A stretch of DNA of 64,000 nt from Pedobacter polaris (GCF_005116505.1 NZ_SWBR01000003.1:124001-188000); one strand, 5' to 3'. Shown: positions 49,134-59,240, counted from the stretch's first letter. A program made the numbers and translations. The notes: generated by a model not told the origin, from the sequence alone.

Positions 49134-51101
49134 ATGGGATTTGATGATCTACCGCAGGTTGATGGTGCATCCATGAACAATGATACGGCGAAGAGCCGGC
49201 TCGTTTGGAATTTCAGCAGGAATGCTGGATTTATCGTGCGAGAGCAATTCCAGGACTTGGGCTGCGACTTTAAGATTGAGCTGATCGAAAAGGGAGCGAC
49301 CAACTGGTCGTTCGATATCCAGCTGAAAAGTATAGCAAACCCAAAATCTATTAAGGAAGGAAGCATGCTGTCCTTGGCAATCAGGACTTCGACATTACGC
49401 TATCTCATTAATACCGCGCCTATATATGGCCTTTTGGTCATCTATGATGTCAGTTCGGATACTCTTTATTTCGAGTATATCGACCTACTTTATCGGAAGT
49501 TATTAAGTGAGAAGGAGGGCGTGGACTGGCAGCGCAATCATGAGGTGAGAGTTCATGTCCCCATTGTCAATATATTAAATTCTTCTTCACTGGCTGATAT
49601 CCACAAAAGGTTTGTCCAACGGTTCAAGATGCTCGGAGCAATGAACAATGAGCATGGCGCTAGTTATGGATTGCCAAGTGACGGCACCATTACGGTCGAA
49701 AAAGGATATTTCATAAGCATAGACGATGCAGTTTTGGAATTGAAAGAAAAAGGCAAAATACCGATAAAACAGAGCGATTTGTCCCGTGTGTACGAACTGC
49801 TTGAAAATTTGCCTAAGAGAAAGATATTATCAGACAGGGATATTCTAAGAATCGCTGCACTGGTCTATAGTGAGGTCGGAAAGCTCGCCGATTCAATATA
49901 CTATATCGATAGGCTGTCAAAAAGGTATCAGCTTGACGAAGAAGATAAACGCAAGATTGCCTTTATTTCGTTAAAGAATGAGCTTGGTCTGGGGGATATC
50001 GATAGAAAAACATTCGTCATAAAAGCGAAATTATTGCTTCCTAACTGCGGTTTTCTGGAAGAGCTATCGCTGCGAATGAATATATTGTATTTTGAACTTG
50101 GCAGTATAAAGGCTTTTGAGCCGATGCCAGCCGGCCTAGTCTCCGAGTTCGAGGCGTTGCAGGAGATGATTTCCAAGGTGCAGGATGATGGGCAGCGAAA
50201 CTATCTTAAGGCCAAAAACTTGGATAACCTTTCTGTGATCGTTAGCCATTCACGCACCGAGGATATGAACAGAAAGGCCATATTTGATCAGCTCGGGATG
50301 AAAATGCAAAGTTGCCAGAGTGAAAAATACACTGAAAAAGGGTCGCGTCTTTTTTATAGGCTACATCTGGAGTACGCCCAAGTTGGAAAATTTGCATTCG
50401 AAAAATCGGAATTTGTACTCTTGGCTGCGGTTACAATTTCGAGCTTGAAGTTTTGGGTGGACTTTGAAATGGATATAATCATATTTGGAGACAAGGGAAT
50501 ATCAATGGAAAAGACGAGGTTGGAACTTACCGAAAGGATAGACATCGCTTTGGAAACTGCAACTATGATGGAGCATTACAAGCTATTCAGACAGGCCTAT
50601 ATGCTGCAGTGCCTAGCGCTTGAGCTTTTAGTGGTTTCAAGAGATTGGTTTGGTTTTAGTGACCTTTTTGATCTGGGAAAACTTGAAAATCAGATACAGC
50701 GAATGGAAAATGAACTCGAACTCTCTCCGTTTGTTTCGCAGATAAACTTCCTGATTGCGCAAAAACGATCAGGTAATCACCATGGTCTTGCAGGTGTAGC
50801 AGGAATAGCATCAATGAACGACCCCCAGATCAGGACCTATTCCACTAATGTTTTGGAAACAAGTCGATATCCCAATGCCAGACTCGAAAACATCATCCAT
50901 GAAATGTCGGCTTTTAGGACATTCTACCAGCGCAATGCTGATGAGAGATTCGAACTGCTCGTTATGAAACCAGCCAATCCAGATATGGCATATGCAATGC
51001 CGCACATGTTCGTAATCAAAAACAAAAAGACCGGCATACAATCATTGCCCGCAATTGATATTGATTCGATATTGAACTCCTATGCAACACAGCAAGATTA
51101 A
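49134..51101 (+). CDS. DUF4365 (PD-(D/E)xK-like) protein with long C-terminal region
   Basis: The 655-aa protein has an N-terminal DUF4365-like domain (RLVWNFSRNAGFIVREQFQD, then GCDFKIELIEKG and FDIQLKS, about 22-65). This is a PD-(D/E)xK fold with catalytic D in GCDF and QxK in IQLKS. The C-terminal part looks like helical repeats (about 220-560). DUF4365 proteins recur in defence loci. ATG 49173 is an alternative start. It stands 185 bases before the radical SAM gene and may be a separate module or part of the same system. Confidence 0.7.
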   Translation: MGFDDLPQVDGASMNNDTAKSRLVWNFSRNAGFIVREQFQDLGCDFKIELIEKGATNWSFDIQLKSIANPKSIKEGSMLSLAIRTSTLRYLINTAPIYGLLVIYDVSSDTLYFEYIDLLYRKLLSEKEGVDWQRNHEVRVHVPIVNILNSSSLADIHKRFVQRFKMLGAMNNEHGASYGLPSDGTITVEKGYFISIDDAVLELKEKGKIPIKQSDLSRVYELLENLPKRKILSDRDILRIAALVYSEVGKLADSIYYIDRLSKRYQLDEEDKRKIAFISLKNELGLGDIDRKTFVIKAKLLLPNCGFLEELSLRMNILYFELGSIKAFEPMPAGLVSEFEALQEMISKVQDDGQRNYLKAKNLDNLSVIVSHSRTEDMNRKAIFDQLGMKMQSCQSEKYTEKGSRLFYRLHLEYAQVGKFAFEKSEFVLLAAVTISSLKFWVDFEMDIIIFGDKGISMEKTRLELTERIDIALETATMMEHYKLFRQAYMLQCLALELLVVSRDWFGFSDLFDLGKLENQIQRMENELELSPFVSQINFLIAQKRSGNHHGLAGVAGIASMNDPQIRTYSTNVLETSRYPNARLENIIHEMSAFRTFYQRNADERFELLVMKPANPDMAYAMPHMFVIKNKKTGIQSLPAIDIDSILNSYATQQD

Positions 51102-51286
51102 GGAAAGAAGCTGATGGCAATAACGATCATCCCCAATTAGCTCGGATATTTTACCTTGCCAAAACTTGGCCTACTAAACCTTCTGTTCCTCCATTTTGTT
51201 CAAGGACGATCTTTGTTGACAATCCAATTTTATTTTATCCTTCTTTTTGAATAAATTACAAATTCTAACCTTAAATTAATGCCTCT

Positions 51287-52195
51287 ATGAAAATCCGCTA
51301 TGATGAAAATGGCGTTCACCTGTTCAACAGGAACACCGGTGCAAACCTTCTTATCGACGAACTGAGCGTTCCCCATGACAAATGGTCGAATGCGCCAAGG
51401 CACGTTTCGTTTGCGCTTACGAACATCTGCGACCTTAAATGTGCCTATTGTTACGCACCCAAGGATAGGTCCGAGCTAGAATTTGAGGACCTGAAGAATT
51501 GGATAACCGAAATTGATCTAGGGGGATCCCTTGGAGTGGGATTTGGAGGCGGGGAACCCACGTTATATCCAAGATTAGCAGAACTTTGTAATTTTGCGAC
51601 GGTAAATACTGATCTGGCCGTTTCTTTTACCACCCATGGCCATCGCATAACTGCCGCAATGTGTGAACAGCTGAAGGGTAATGTGCATTTTATACGAGTT
51701 AGCGTCGACGGTCTTGGAAGTACCTATGAAAAGTTGCGCGGACGGTCCTTTGATACCCTACTTGGCCAGATCCAGCTGATCAAAGCCATCGCGCCATTTG
51801 GGATCAATTATGTCCTAAACGCAGACACGATCCCAGATCTGATTCAGGTTGCCAATTTTTGGGAGCAGCAAGGCGCAACTGAGTTGCTGATACTCCCCGA
51901 AATCGACGCTAAGGGAATGTTTTCAGCAGACATCCTGTTACGTCTTAAGCAATTTTTGGACGGCTATACAGGAAAGCTGCCGCTGAGGATCAACGAAAAC
52001 TGCGCGAATGGTCTGCCGATCGCGCAACCTTTCAATGATACCAATCCATTACTCGCATATGCATTTGTCGACGCCAGAGGGATGCTCAAGCGAACCAGTT
52101 ATCAGACCGGCGGAATGGATATCACAGGAAAGAGTTTAATACAGGGTTTGGAGCTTATCAAATCCCAATCGGAACAATTAATAAATCATAAATGA
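51287..52195 (+). CDS. Radical SAM enzyme
   Basis: The 302-aa protein has the cluster motif CDLKCAYC (CxxxCxxC, about 48-55) and the SAM-binding GGGEPT (about 85-90). It ends without a Cys-rich SPASM tail, so it is a minimal radical SAM core. The next gene overlaps by 4 bases and a nuclease-STAND ATPase follows. Prokaryotic viperins show that radical SAM enzymes can be antiviral, but this one lacks their typical NxRCxxxCxFC look, so its substrate is unknown. Confidence 0.88.
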   Translation: MKIRYDENGVHLFNRNTGANLLIDELSVPHDKWSNAPRHVSFALTNICDLKCAYCYAPKDRSELEFEDLKNWITEIDLGGSLGVGFGGGEPTLYPRLAELCNFATVNTDLAVSFTTHGHRITAAMCEQLKGNVHFIRVSVDGLGSTYEKLRGRSFDTLLGQIQLIKAIAPFGINYVLNADTIPDLIQVANFWEQQGATELLILPEIDAKGMFSADILLRLKQFLDGYTGKLPLRINENCANGLPIAQPFNDTNPLLAYAFVDARGMLKRTSYQTGGMDITGKSLIQGLELIKSQSEQLINHK

Positions 52196-52581
52196 AATTT
52201 TGGAATTCATACGGGTCTGAACATTCGGCCAATCTTGTCATGATCGGACATTTCAGAACCAATGCAGAAGCACAGGAAGCTTACGATGCGATAGATCAAA
52301 TCAAACATTACTTGCTAGAATCGGAAGAGAGCTATGAAGATGGTACACGGTTTTCCAAGCCTTTGCGAGATCTATTGATGGAACTCAAGCTACATTCGAT
52401 TGTACCTAGGGAAATTGATCAGTTCAACTATGAAGCCAGGACAAAACTGGAAGAGAATAAAATAGTGGTGACTACCGAAGAGTCGGATTTTTCGGCATTC
52501 CTGAAAGTCCTAATTGATTACGAAGCACGCGTTGAGGTCTACTCCGCACATACTTATACAGGTACTGGGGAAGGACGTTAA
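52192..52581 (+). CDS. Small protein coupled to the radical SAM gene, unknown
   Basis: The 129-aa acidic protein (MKFWNSYGSEHSANLVMIGH, then FRTNAEAQEAYDAIDQIKHY) has an alpha-beta rhythm like a small ferredoxin-fold domain. It begins inside the radical SAM stop (ATGA) and ends 11 bases before the 1434-aa gene. Tight coupling suggests it is a partner or modification substrate of the radical SAM enzyme. No family is recognised. Confidence 0.65.
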   Translation: MKFWNSYGSEHSANLVMIGHFRTNAEAQEAYDAIDQIKHYLLESEESYEDGTRFSKPLRDLLMELKLHSIVPREIDQFNYEARTKLEENKIVVTTEESDFSAFLKVLIDYEARVEVYSAHTYTGTGEGR

Positions 52582-52592
52582 ATAAGATAGCT

Positions 52593-55500
52593 ATGGTGAA
52601 TTGGTCAGTATTTGAAACACTTCCAGGAAGCGTCACTTACAATTTTGAAATGCTATGCAGGTCACTGGTATGGCTGAACTATGCACGTTTTGGTAGTTTC
52701 AGGGCATTGTTAAACCAGCCAGGAATCGAATTTGAGCTGATATTGCATAACGATTGCGAACTTGGCATTAGCAAAAGCCACTTTGGGTGGCAATGTAAAT
52801 GGTACGATCTGCCACGGGGAAAGAACCTTGGCAAGACCCGCCGAGACCAGATCGAAGATGCTCTGACAAAAAGCATAGCAGCTAGGCCAAATCTAACCGA
52901 CTGGGTGCTATGGACAAGGCATCCGCTCACAAAAACAGACCAAGTCTGGTTTTATGCTTTGAGCAATACACTAAAGCTACAGCTGTGGACCAGCCATGAA
53001 GCGGAGATGCTGCTAAACCTGAACGGCGAACAGCTTAAACGGACCTACTTTGGGGATTTGATCCTCACCCCAGAGCAGCTTTTTGCTCAGCATGAGCAGT
53101 CCGTTGCACCGATCAAAAAGCGATGGTTCCCACAGGTTCACCAGGAAGTCGATGCTGAACGGTCGCTTCGGCGAATGTTGGGGAGTGCTACCGCGTGGGA
53201 TGAACTCATTAGGCTATCCGAAAATCTCAGGGAACACCATGTAGAGATTGATATGCGCCTGGGTACCGTTCCGGAGATTTTGAAAAATCTAACCGGGGAA
53301 TTTCAGATGTGTATCCTCTCTTTTGCCGATCAGCTGAAAGTTGTTCATGACCAGCTTTGCGAGGGCAATTTTTTACACCTTCATCAAGGCATATCATCGG
53401 AAATGGTCGGACAGATAAAACATATCTCCAGTTTTCCGCGAAAAGCGAGAGGAGCAAGACTTCAGATTGGCCTGATTGCAACAGATGCATTAGCAGACCT
53501 CTACGAATCTGCAGAGGTGCTCTCAGAGGTGATGGATTTTTTGAACACGCGCCTAGTTGGGGTGGTTGCAGATGCCGGTGGCGGAAAAACACAACTGGCG
53601 GCTACTTTGACTGCCGCGAGAGATGACCGGCCGGCTGGGATTTTGCTTTTGGGAAGATTTTTGACCCACAGCAGCTCCTTGGATAGCTTAGCCAGCAAAG
53701 TGGTCATCAACGGCAACCCGGTTCCGAGTATGCAGGCTCTGGTGGCGGCCCTGAATGCTGCTGCGGAACGGGCGAAGTGCATTTTGCCCATCGTCATCGA
53801 CGGTCTTAACGAAGCGGAGGATCCCAGGGACTGGAAGATGTTACTGTGCGAACTGGAACCTATACTTAAGAACTATCCAAGTGTACTGCTTATCTGCACG
53901 CTCAGGTCTGGCGAACAGAAGCGAAAGGGCAGGCGCGACGACTATTATTACGATGATCGAGATGACAAAAAGCCAAAGCCATTTGTCCAATATTCTCTGC
54001 CCGACGATACCATTACCTTTGAGATCCCAGACTTCGGAGATGACGTTGGTGATGCAATGGATAGTTATTTCGATTACTTTAAGATCAAGGCACAGCCTGA
54101 TCTCCTATACGGTCATTTGCTAACCCATCCGCTTACACTCAGGATCTTCTGTGAGGTGACCAATCCCACAAGGGAAAAATGGGTGGGAATGGAGGCGGTG
54201 CCAAGGTCTTTAGCATCTCTTTTCGAGCGGTACGTGGACCAAGCATCGAAACGTATCGAAGAGCTTGCCCCAAGCCACTGCAGGTATCTGCAGGCAGATA
54301 TCATCAACCAGCTTGATACTTTTGGGAAGCTGTTATGGTCTGCACGCGCCAGGTCAGTCAACGAGCGGCAATTTAGGATCGAAATCGGAGATGAGAAAAA
54401 TCTTTGGGTGAATAGTGCCGTTAATTTCATGGAACAGGAAGGTTTACTGTTGCGTATGCCCGGTAAGGTTGCCGGCGACTATGAGATCATCCCGACTTAC
54501 GACCTTTTGGGAGGTTATCTGGTTGCCAAATACATCATCTCTACAAATGGTAGGGATACCATTGGCCCTTGGTTGACAGAAGCGACCGCAGAAAATGCGC
54601 TTGGTCTCGAATACAGTACCCAACACCCGTTAAGAGAAGATATTATAAGGTTTCTTGTTGCGCTTTTGCCGCAGTTCCATGGCATCCAGTTGTGGCAGGT
54701 AGCTAAGGAATCTTTACGTGGCGAGGCGTTGGAGCAAACTCTTCTTTTGGAACCAAAATACCTTGACAAATCGACATTAGATGCAGTGGTTGACGCAATT
54801 AAAACATCCCCTACAGAGAGAAACCACTACCTGGGAAATCTGTTCGAAATCCATGATGCAGAGAAGCATCCACTGAATGCCCTGTTTGTAGATAGGGTGC
54901 TTTCTGAACTCCATACCGGAAAACGGGACCTGATCTGGACGGAATGGTTGCGCAGGAACGAAAAGCTTTTCCAAGAAGATCTCGACGATGTGGTCTCAAT
55001 ATGGTCGAAAGATCTGGAAAAAAGAACATATTCGGATCATCTGAAAGCAACCTGGCTGATGTGGGAACTGACCAGTACGAGCCATAAGCTTAGGCACAAA
55101 GTCACCCTAGCCCTGTACTGGTACGGCAGAGGTGCTATCGAGCATCTGTTTGAACTGACCGAAAGGTCGATGTCGATCGATGATCCTTATGTACAGGAAA
55201 GAATGCTGGCTGCCAGCTATGGAGCCTCGATGGCGCTGATGAGCAAATCTGGCAGTACGGATTTCGGGAGTTCAATTTTGCCGAGGTTTGCTAAAAAGCT
55301 CCATGCCGATTTTTTTGGAAATGATGCATCGAATGTTACCTCGCATGTTCTGATTCTGGACTATGCCAGAGGGATAATCGAACTCGCACATTTCACGGAC
55401 AAATCTCTTTTTAGCGATGGTGAAATGGCCAAAATCCATTTCCTTCATCCCCGTACACTGAAACCTAAAACAAAAAAATTAAGCGATGAAAGAAAGGCAA

Positions 55501-56897
55501 GTCGCGAATGGCCGCTGGGTATGGATTTTGAGAATTATGTGCTTGGAAGTTTAGTGGAAGGAAGGCATAATTATGACTTTAAGCATGTAGGCTACCAGAA
55601 GGTCAGATCCCAAGTTTTATGGAGAATTTTTGATCTGGGCTGGTCGTTCGAGGAATTCAGTGCTACCGACAGGAAAATTGCTAATAGCCGAGATAGCTAT
55701 GACCGAAATGATGGCAATAAAATAGATAAGGTCGATCGTTACGGAAAGAAATACTCATGGATAGCCTACTTTGAGCAGTTGGGGCTTAAGAAAAGGTCAG
55801 CTGAAGAGAAGATGGAGGATATTTATCTGGACAGGAGGGAGTCTGATGCTGATATCGATCCGTGCTTTCCATGCCCTTTACCTAAAGAGAAAATAGTTGA
55901 CTTGGATGTTTTGGGAAGCGCTGAAATCCCCCTTCAAGAATGGATCAAGACAGGTTTTATCCCAGACCTGGGAGTCTACCTGCAACAAAATGATCTCGAC
56001 GGGAGTTCCAGCTCTTGGGTGCTTTTGGATGGTCACATCGGTCAGCAGGATGAACACCGGGGCCGTAGCATGTTCGGCTTCTTTAGGGCATTTTTTGTAT
56101 CCAAAGAAGACGAGTCCGAACTCGTGACTCAGCTACACAAACAGCGACTGGGAGGGCGCTGGTTGCCAGAGAAGGCGGAATGCAATGGTGCCTTTGCCGG
56201 TGAGGTACCGTGGAGCCCACACTTCCGCATAAACGGCAAACGCAAGCTCCGTTTTGTGCTTTCGGAAAACACTATCGAAGTGGAAGAATTGGAGGATAAA
56301 TTCTATCTCGACGGGATAGGATTTGAACCATCTTTTTTAGACAGCTTGAAACTATCGGGAATTAACTTTTCAACGGGAAAAGAGGACAAGGACTTGAGCG
56401 ATGAGGAGCTCAATAGAGTCGAAGTCCGAAAAGAGCCGATATTGGTCCCGAAAGTACAACAGGATTTCCTGAACATTCCTGTCCTGCAGCCTGTATGCGA
56501 TCTACGCACTCCAGGCAAAACCTTATTTGAGGATTTTACAGGCGGCAGTACGCTAACAAGCGAACTGACAGATCTTTTAGATGTAAAGACGATACCCCAG
56601 AGCAGGGACCTCAGGAATTCAGTTGGAGGACGGCTGACCTTTCAGAATTCCTACCAAAAAAAATCCTTCAAGAATAGTGAACGGTTATTTTACCTGAAGA
56701 AGGAAATTCTGGATGCACTACTGGATAAACTAAATATGTCTCTGGTTTGGGCGGTCTGGGGCGAGCGGGAACTCTCGCTTGGCCAGTTCGAGCATTGGGA
56801 CAGAAAGAACCCAGGTGAGGATTTGGCATACGCCGACTTTAAGCAGATACATGTATATGCTCGCCAATCAGCGGATGACATCTCTGGAGAAAAATAA
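52593..56897 (+). CDS. Large STAND NTPase with N-terminal nuclease-like domain (Avs-like layout)
   Basis: The 1434-aa protein has three parts. The N-terminus (about 1-135) looks like a Mrr/PD-(D/E)xK domain: FELILHNDCELG then GWQCKWYDL (QxK). The centre is a NACHT/STAND-like ATPase with Walker A VVADAGGGKTQLAA (about 322-335) and Walker B PIVIDGLNEAED (about 399-410), with a charged insert RRDDYYYDDRDDKK near 450. The long C-terminus is probably the sensor. Nuclease-STAND-sensor is the layout of Avs antiphage proteins. The radical SAM context is not part of any Avs system I know. Confidence 0.8.
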   Translation: MVNWSVFETLPGSVTYNFEMLCRSLVWLNYARFGSFRALLNQPGIEFELILHNDCELGISKSHFGWQCKWYDLPRGKNLGKTRRDQIEDALTKSIAARPNLTDWVLWTRHPLTKTDQVWFYALSNTLKLQLWTSHEAEMLLNLNGEQLKRTYFGDLILTPEQLFAQHEQSVAPIKKRWFPQVHQEVDAERSLRRMLGSATAWDELIRLSENLREHHVEIDMRLGTVPEILKNLTGEFQMCILSFADQLKVVHDQLCEGNFLHLHQGISSEMVGQIKHISSFPRKARGARLQIGLIATDALADLYESAEVLSEVMDFLNTRLVGVVADAGGGKTQLAATLTAARDDRPAGILLLGRFLTHSSSLDSLASKVVINGNPVPSMQALVAALNAAAERAKCILPIVIDGLNEAEDPRDWKMLLCELEPILKNYPSVLLICTLRSGEQKRKGRRDDYYYDDRDDKKPKPFVQYSLPDDTITFEIPDFGDDVGDAMDSYFDYFKIKAQPDLLYGHLLTHPLTLRIFCEVTNPTREKWVGMEAVPRSLASLFERYVDQASKRIEELAPSHCRYLQADIINQLDTFGKLLWSARARSVNERQFRIEIGDEKNLWVNSAVNFMEQEGLLLRMPGKVAGDYEIIPTYDLLGGYLVAKYIISTNGRDTIGPWLTEATAENALGLEYSTQHPLREDIIRFLVALLPQFHGIQLWQVAKESLRGEALEQTLLLEPKYLDKSTLDAVVDAIKTSPTERNHYLGNLFEIHDAEKHPLNALFVDRVLSELHTGKRDLIWTEWLRRNEKLFQEDLDDVVSIWSKDLEKRTYSDHLKATWLMWELTSTSHKLRHKVTLALYWYGRGAIEHLFELTERSMSIDDPYVQERMLAASYGASMALMSKSGSTDFGSSILPRFAKKLHADFFGNDASNVTSHVLILDYARGIIELAHFTDKSLFSDGEMAKIHFLHPRTLKPKTKKLSDERKASREWPLGMDFENYVLGSLVEGRHNYDFKHVGYQKVRSQVLWRIFDLGWSFEEFSATDRKIANSRDSYDRNDGNKIDKVDRYGKKYSWIAYFEQLGLKKRSAEEKMEDIYLDRRESDADIDPCFPCPLPKEKIVDLDVLGSAEIPLQEWIKTGFIPDLGVYLQQNDLDGSSSSWVLLDGHIGQQDEHRGRSMFGFFRAFFVSKEDESELVTQLHKQRLGGRWLPEKAECNGAFAGEVPWSPHFRINGKRKLRFVLSENTIEVEELEDKFYLDGIGFEPSFLDSLKLSGINFSTGKEDKDLSDEELNRVEVRKEPILVPKVQQDFLNIPVLQPVCDLRTPGKTLFEDFTGGSTLTSELTDLLDVKTIPQSRDLRNSVGGRLTFQNSYQKKSFKNSERLFYLKKEILDALLDKLNMSLVWAVWGERELSLGQFEHWDRKNPGEDLAYADFKQIHVYARQSADDISGEK

Positions 56898-57132
56898 TTT
56901 AAAACGATGAGCTATCAAAAACCAAATTTGCTGGTAATGCATCTATCGGTTAAAAAAAACAGGCCTGCTCTATCAACTTATTTCGGTTTTGATAAGGGAT
57001 AGAAAGATAGCCTAGACATCCACTATCCTATACGGTTATCAATCAAATAGGCGTTTTGGTACGACGATATCTACATGTTGCCCTGTTGGCTCGCCACCAG
57101 AAATAAACCAATTTTCTAAACCAGTAGAATAA
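56898..57132. other. Non-coding gap after the STAND gene
   Basis: No gene, promoter or convincing terminator was found here. It opens the eroded, A+T-rich region to the right. Confidence 0.4.
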
Positions 57133-57309
57133 ACCTTGTTTCAATATCAGCTAAATGAGAGTTTTTTTGTTTATGTTGGAGAAACGCTAATTGGTTCAAT
57201 AGCTAGGGGTGACTAAGATTGGGTTCAAGTGAGTGGACGCGAAATACTTCAAGACACAGTTAATGAATTGGGCTTATACTTAGATAAAACATTATCAAAT
57301 GACGATTGA
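57133..57309 (+). pseudogene. Remnant frame with in-frame stop
   Basis: One frame reads FQYQLNESFFVYVGETLIGS, then a TAA at 57214-57216, then VQVSGREILQDTVNELGLYL and DKTLSNDD before its stop at 57307-57309. Both halves look protein-like and share the frame, so a single nonsense change is likely. No start is left. Family unknown; small immunity-type proteins look like this. Confidence 0.4.
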
Positions 57310-57770
57310 ACAATATAAAGAACTATTTGATGAAATGTTTGTTGATCTAATCGTAAATACTTCAATCGAAAATGATGAATTGTTGGTGGTACTTAAACCT
57401 TTAATGAACTTTCCTAAGGTTAGTCTTGGTATTGCAATTAATTTCACAAATAAGATTGAAGATGATGTTTGTATAAAGCTTAAGCTTTATGAGTTTGGTA
57501 ATAATAAATTCAAAATATTAAAATTAAATGCTATAAAAAATAGACGAATTTGAAATTGAATTACCAGGTGATTTACTAACGATTAAACCACAAGAAAACG
57601 GTCATTTGATGTTTTTTTAGGAGATAACAGGTCAAAAAAAGAAAAATAAAAAATCACAATTCTTCTATGATAATGCAAATCCCATATTTTTTGCGTTTGC
57701 AGGCAACAGTTACAACGATATAGAACTGTTTGCAGATTATTTAAAGGAAGTGGAAAAGTTATGTGTATAA
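57299..57770 (+). pseudogene. Frameshifted gene remnant, unknown family
   Basis: An 84-aa frame (MTIEQYKELFDEMFVDLIVN, to 57553) continues in other frames: IDEFEIELPGDLLTIKPQEN to a stop near 57620, then SQFFYDNANPIFFAFAGNSY and LFADYLKEVEKLCV to 57770. Breaks lie at A- or T-runs near 57535 and 57612. The whole would be about 150 residues. Gene order suggests a decayed immunity or small cytosolic protein. Confidence 0.4.
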
Positions 57771-57798
57771 ACCACCCAACAGGAATTGAGCCAAAAGA

Positions 57799-58116
57799 TT
57801 AAAGATTCTTTTCTCCTTTAAAATCTTGTAATGGAAAATCAGTTTTGAAAAAGCAGAATACAAATTCAGGTAAATACCCATTAAAAGATTTCACTACATT
57901 TTCGTTGTTAAGTTTTTCAAAAAATTCAGCACCAACATAATGTCTTTTTAACTGTTTGCCTCTATCTAAGATAGAAAATACACATGTACATTTATTAATG
58001 TTTATAGTATCTTTGTCTACAGGAAATTTTATTATGCAATCAGCTATGTACTTTCTGTTTTTAACAGTGACAATACCTTGTTCAGCTGGAAATTCATTTT
58101 CGTAATATATTGACAT
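57799..58116 (-). CDS. Small protein of unknown function
   Basis: The 105-aa protein (MSIYYENEFPAEQGIVTVKN) is intact but unrecognised. The regular alternation of strands and a CTCVFSILDRGKQLKRHYVG stretch suggest a compact beta-rich cytosolic fold. It stands alone among decayed genes. Confidence 0.5.
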   Translation of the reverse strand: MSIYYENEFPAEQGIVTVKNRKYIADCIIKFPVDKDTININKCTCVFSILDRGKQLKRHYVGAEFFEKLNNENVVKSFNGYLPEFVFCFFKTDFPLQDFKGEKNL

Positions 58117-58352
58117 ATTTTAAGTTTTAAAAAGTAAGATATCAATTTTTCGGCAATAATTATTGTTTGACCTTGTTATAATATTTGACAAAAGTACCCA
58201 TCGGAAGCATACACATACATATCTCCACTAGGGTATTGGTTTAGATTTTAGTTATTAAAGAAATTACACCTAATCGCTTACACCCTGTTTGCACCATAAT
58301 TTATTAAATCCTGTAAAATTCAAATAGTCAGTTGTTTAAGAATAAATCTCTA

Positions 58353-58465
58353 GTTCGATATTCTCCACCAAAAACCTATAACGACCCTTAAACGACTGTT
58401 TAGGGGTTTTTTGTTTCTTAAAATATGCTAAAAACTTATTGATTTGGCAGACTTTTGGCAGACTT
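58353..58465. other. tRNA-3'-end-like sequence, hairpin and 11-bp tandem repeat
   Basis: GTTCGATATTCTCCACCA (58353-58370) resembles a T-loop plus CCA end of a tRNA or tmRNA but its T-stem does not pair. A terminator hairpin follows: CCCTTAAAC/GTTTAGGGG (58385-58393/58398-58406) plus T6. Then come two exact tandem copies of TTGGCAGACTT (58444-58454, 58455-58465). The order resembles an integration site at a tRNA end. The rest of 58117-58555 shows no gene. Confidence 0.4.
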
Positions 58466-58555
58466 TTTTGCATTACGGCAATAATTTATAAATGGGGTTC
58501 TCGACTGATGGACTTACCCCAAGGAAAAGACCTTTGGACAGTAACCTGACCAAAA

Positions 58556-58867
58556 TTACGCCAGATTTTCTAACTGCAGAAAAATAGGAATCAATGCCTC
58601 TCCCTTTGTGGTCAGATTATACTCGATATGCAGAGGTTTTTGTCGTATCACAATCTTCTTCAACAAATTAACCTCTTCTAATTCTCTTAAAGCCACAGCT
58701 AATGCCTGCTTATTGGAACCTTCGATTGTACGCAGCAAACTACTAAACCGTAAAGGTGCTTTAACGGCCAGCCGAAAAATTTCAGGCTTCCATTTGCCCG
58801 AGAGCATCTTCAAAAGCGCTTGAGCCGGACAAGTTTCTTTATCAACTATCTCTTTTTTGGTAGTCAT
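58556..58867 (-). CDS. HxlR-family transcriptional regulator
   Basis: The 103-aa winged-helix protein has the family pattern CPAQALLKMLSGKWKPEIFR at residues 13-32, with the conserved Cys often used for redox or electrophile sensing, and the recognition region FSSLLRTIEGSNKQALAVAL. Relatives repress a divergent gene, here probably the one at 59028. Confidence 0.9.
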   Translation of the reverse strand: MTTKKEIVDKETCPAQALLKMLSGKWKPEIFRLAVKAPLRFSSLLRTIEGSNKQALAVALRELEEVNLLKKIVIRQKPLHIEYNLTTKGEALIPIFLQLENLA

Positions 58868-59027
58868 AATTTTCTGACTTATTGCCTAATTGAATTTAAG
58901 TACCCAATTTTGAATAAAGATAAAGAAAATGGTAGAAGGCAGTTATCAAAATTGAAAATAGCTTGTCTCTTCTAAATGCAACCCCTATAATCCCTAATAC
59001 GAGCTTACCTTCTCAAAAAAAATCAGT

Positions 59028-59240
59028 ATGCATCAACAAGCCAATCCATTGATATGTGACTCGGAAAATGGAATCTGTGAAGTATCAATTATCAAACCCA
59101 GTTCAGCCGCTAGCGGTAAGATAAAATCCAACAAAAAACTGAAAATTAGCCTAACACAAAACTTTGAAATAGTTAATGGCGAAAATGTAGAATGGCCTGC
59201 AAGAGAAATTATCCAGCCAGTTGATGCCTGTTACTTTTAA
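59028..59240 (+). CDS. Short protein, possibly a DsbA-type remnant
   Basis: The 70-aa protein begins MHQQANPLICDSENGICEVS. From memory, N-termini of some DsbA-type oxidoreductases of Bacteroidota contain a similar NPxxCDxExGxC start, and such genes often sit opposite HxlR regulators. The rest does not continue into a thioredoxin fold, so it may be a truncated relic. Confidence 0.4.
   Translation: MHQQANPLICDSENGICEVSIIKPSSAASGKIKSNKKLKISLTQNFEIVNGENVEWPAREIIQPVDACYF

Noticed and set aside
51287..52195. Prokaryotic viperin
   Set aside because: It has CxxxCxxC and a similar length, but the sequence around the cluster (NICDLKCAYCYAP) and the rest do not look like viperins, and a coupled small partner is not typical.
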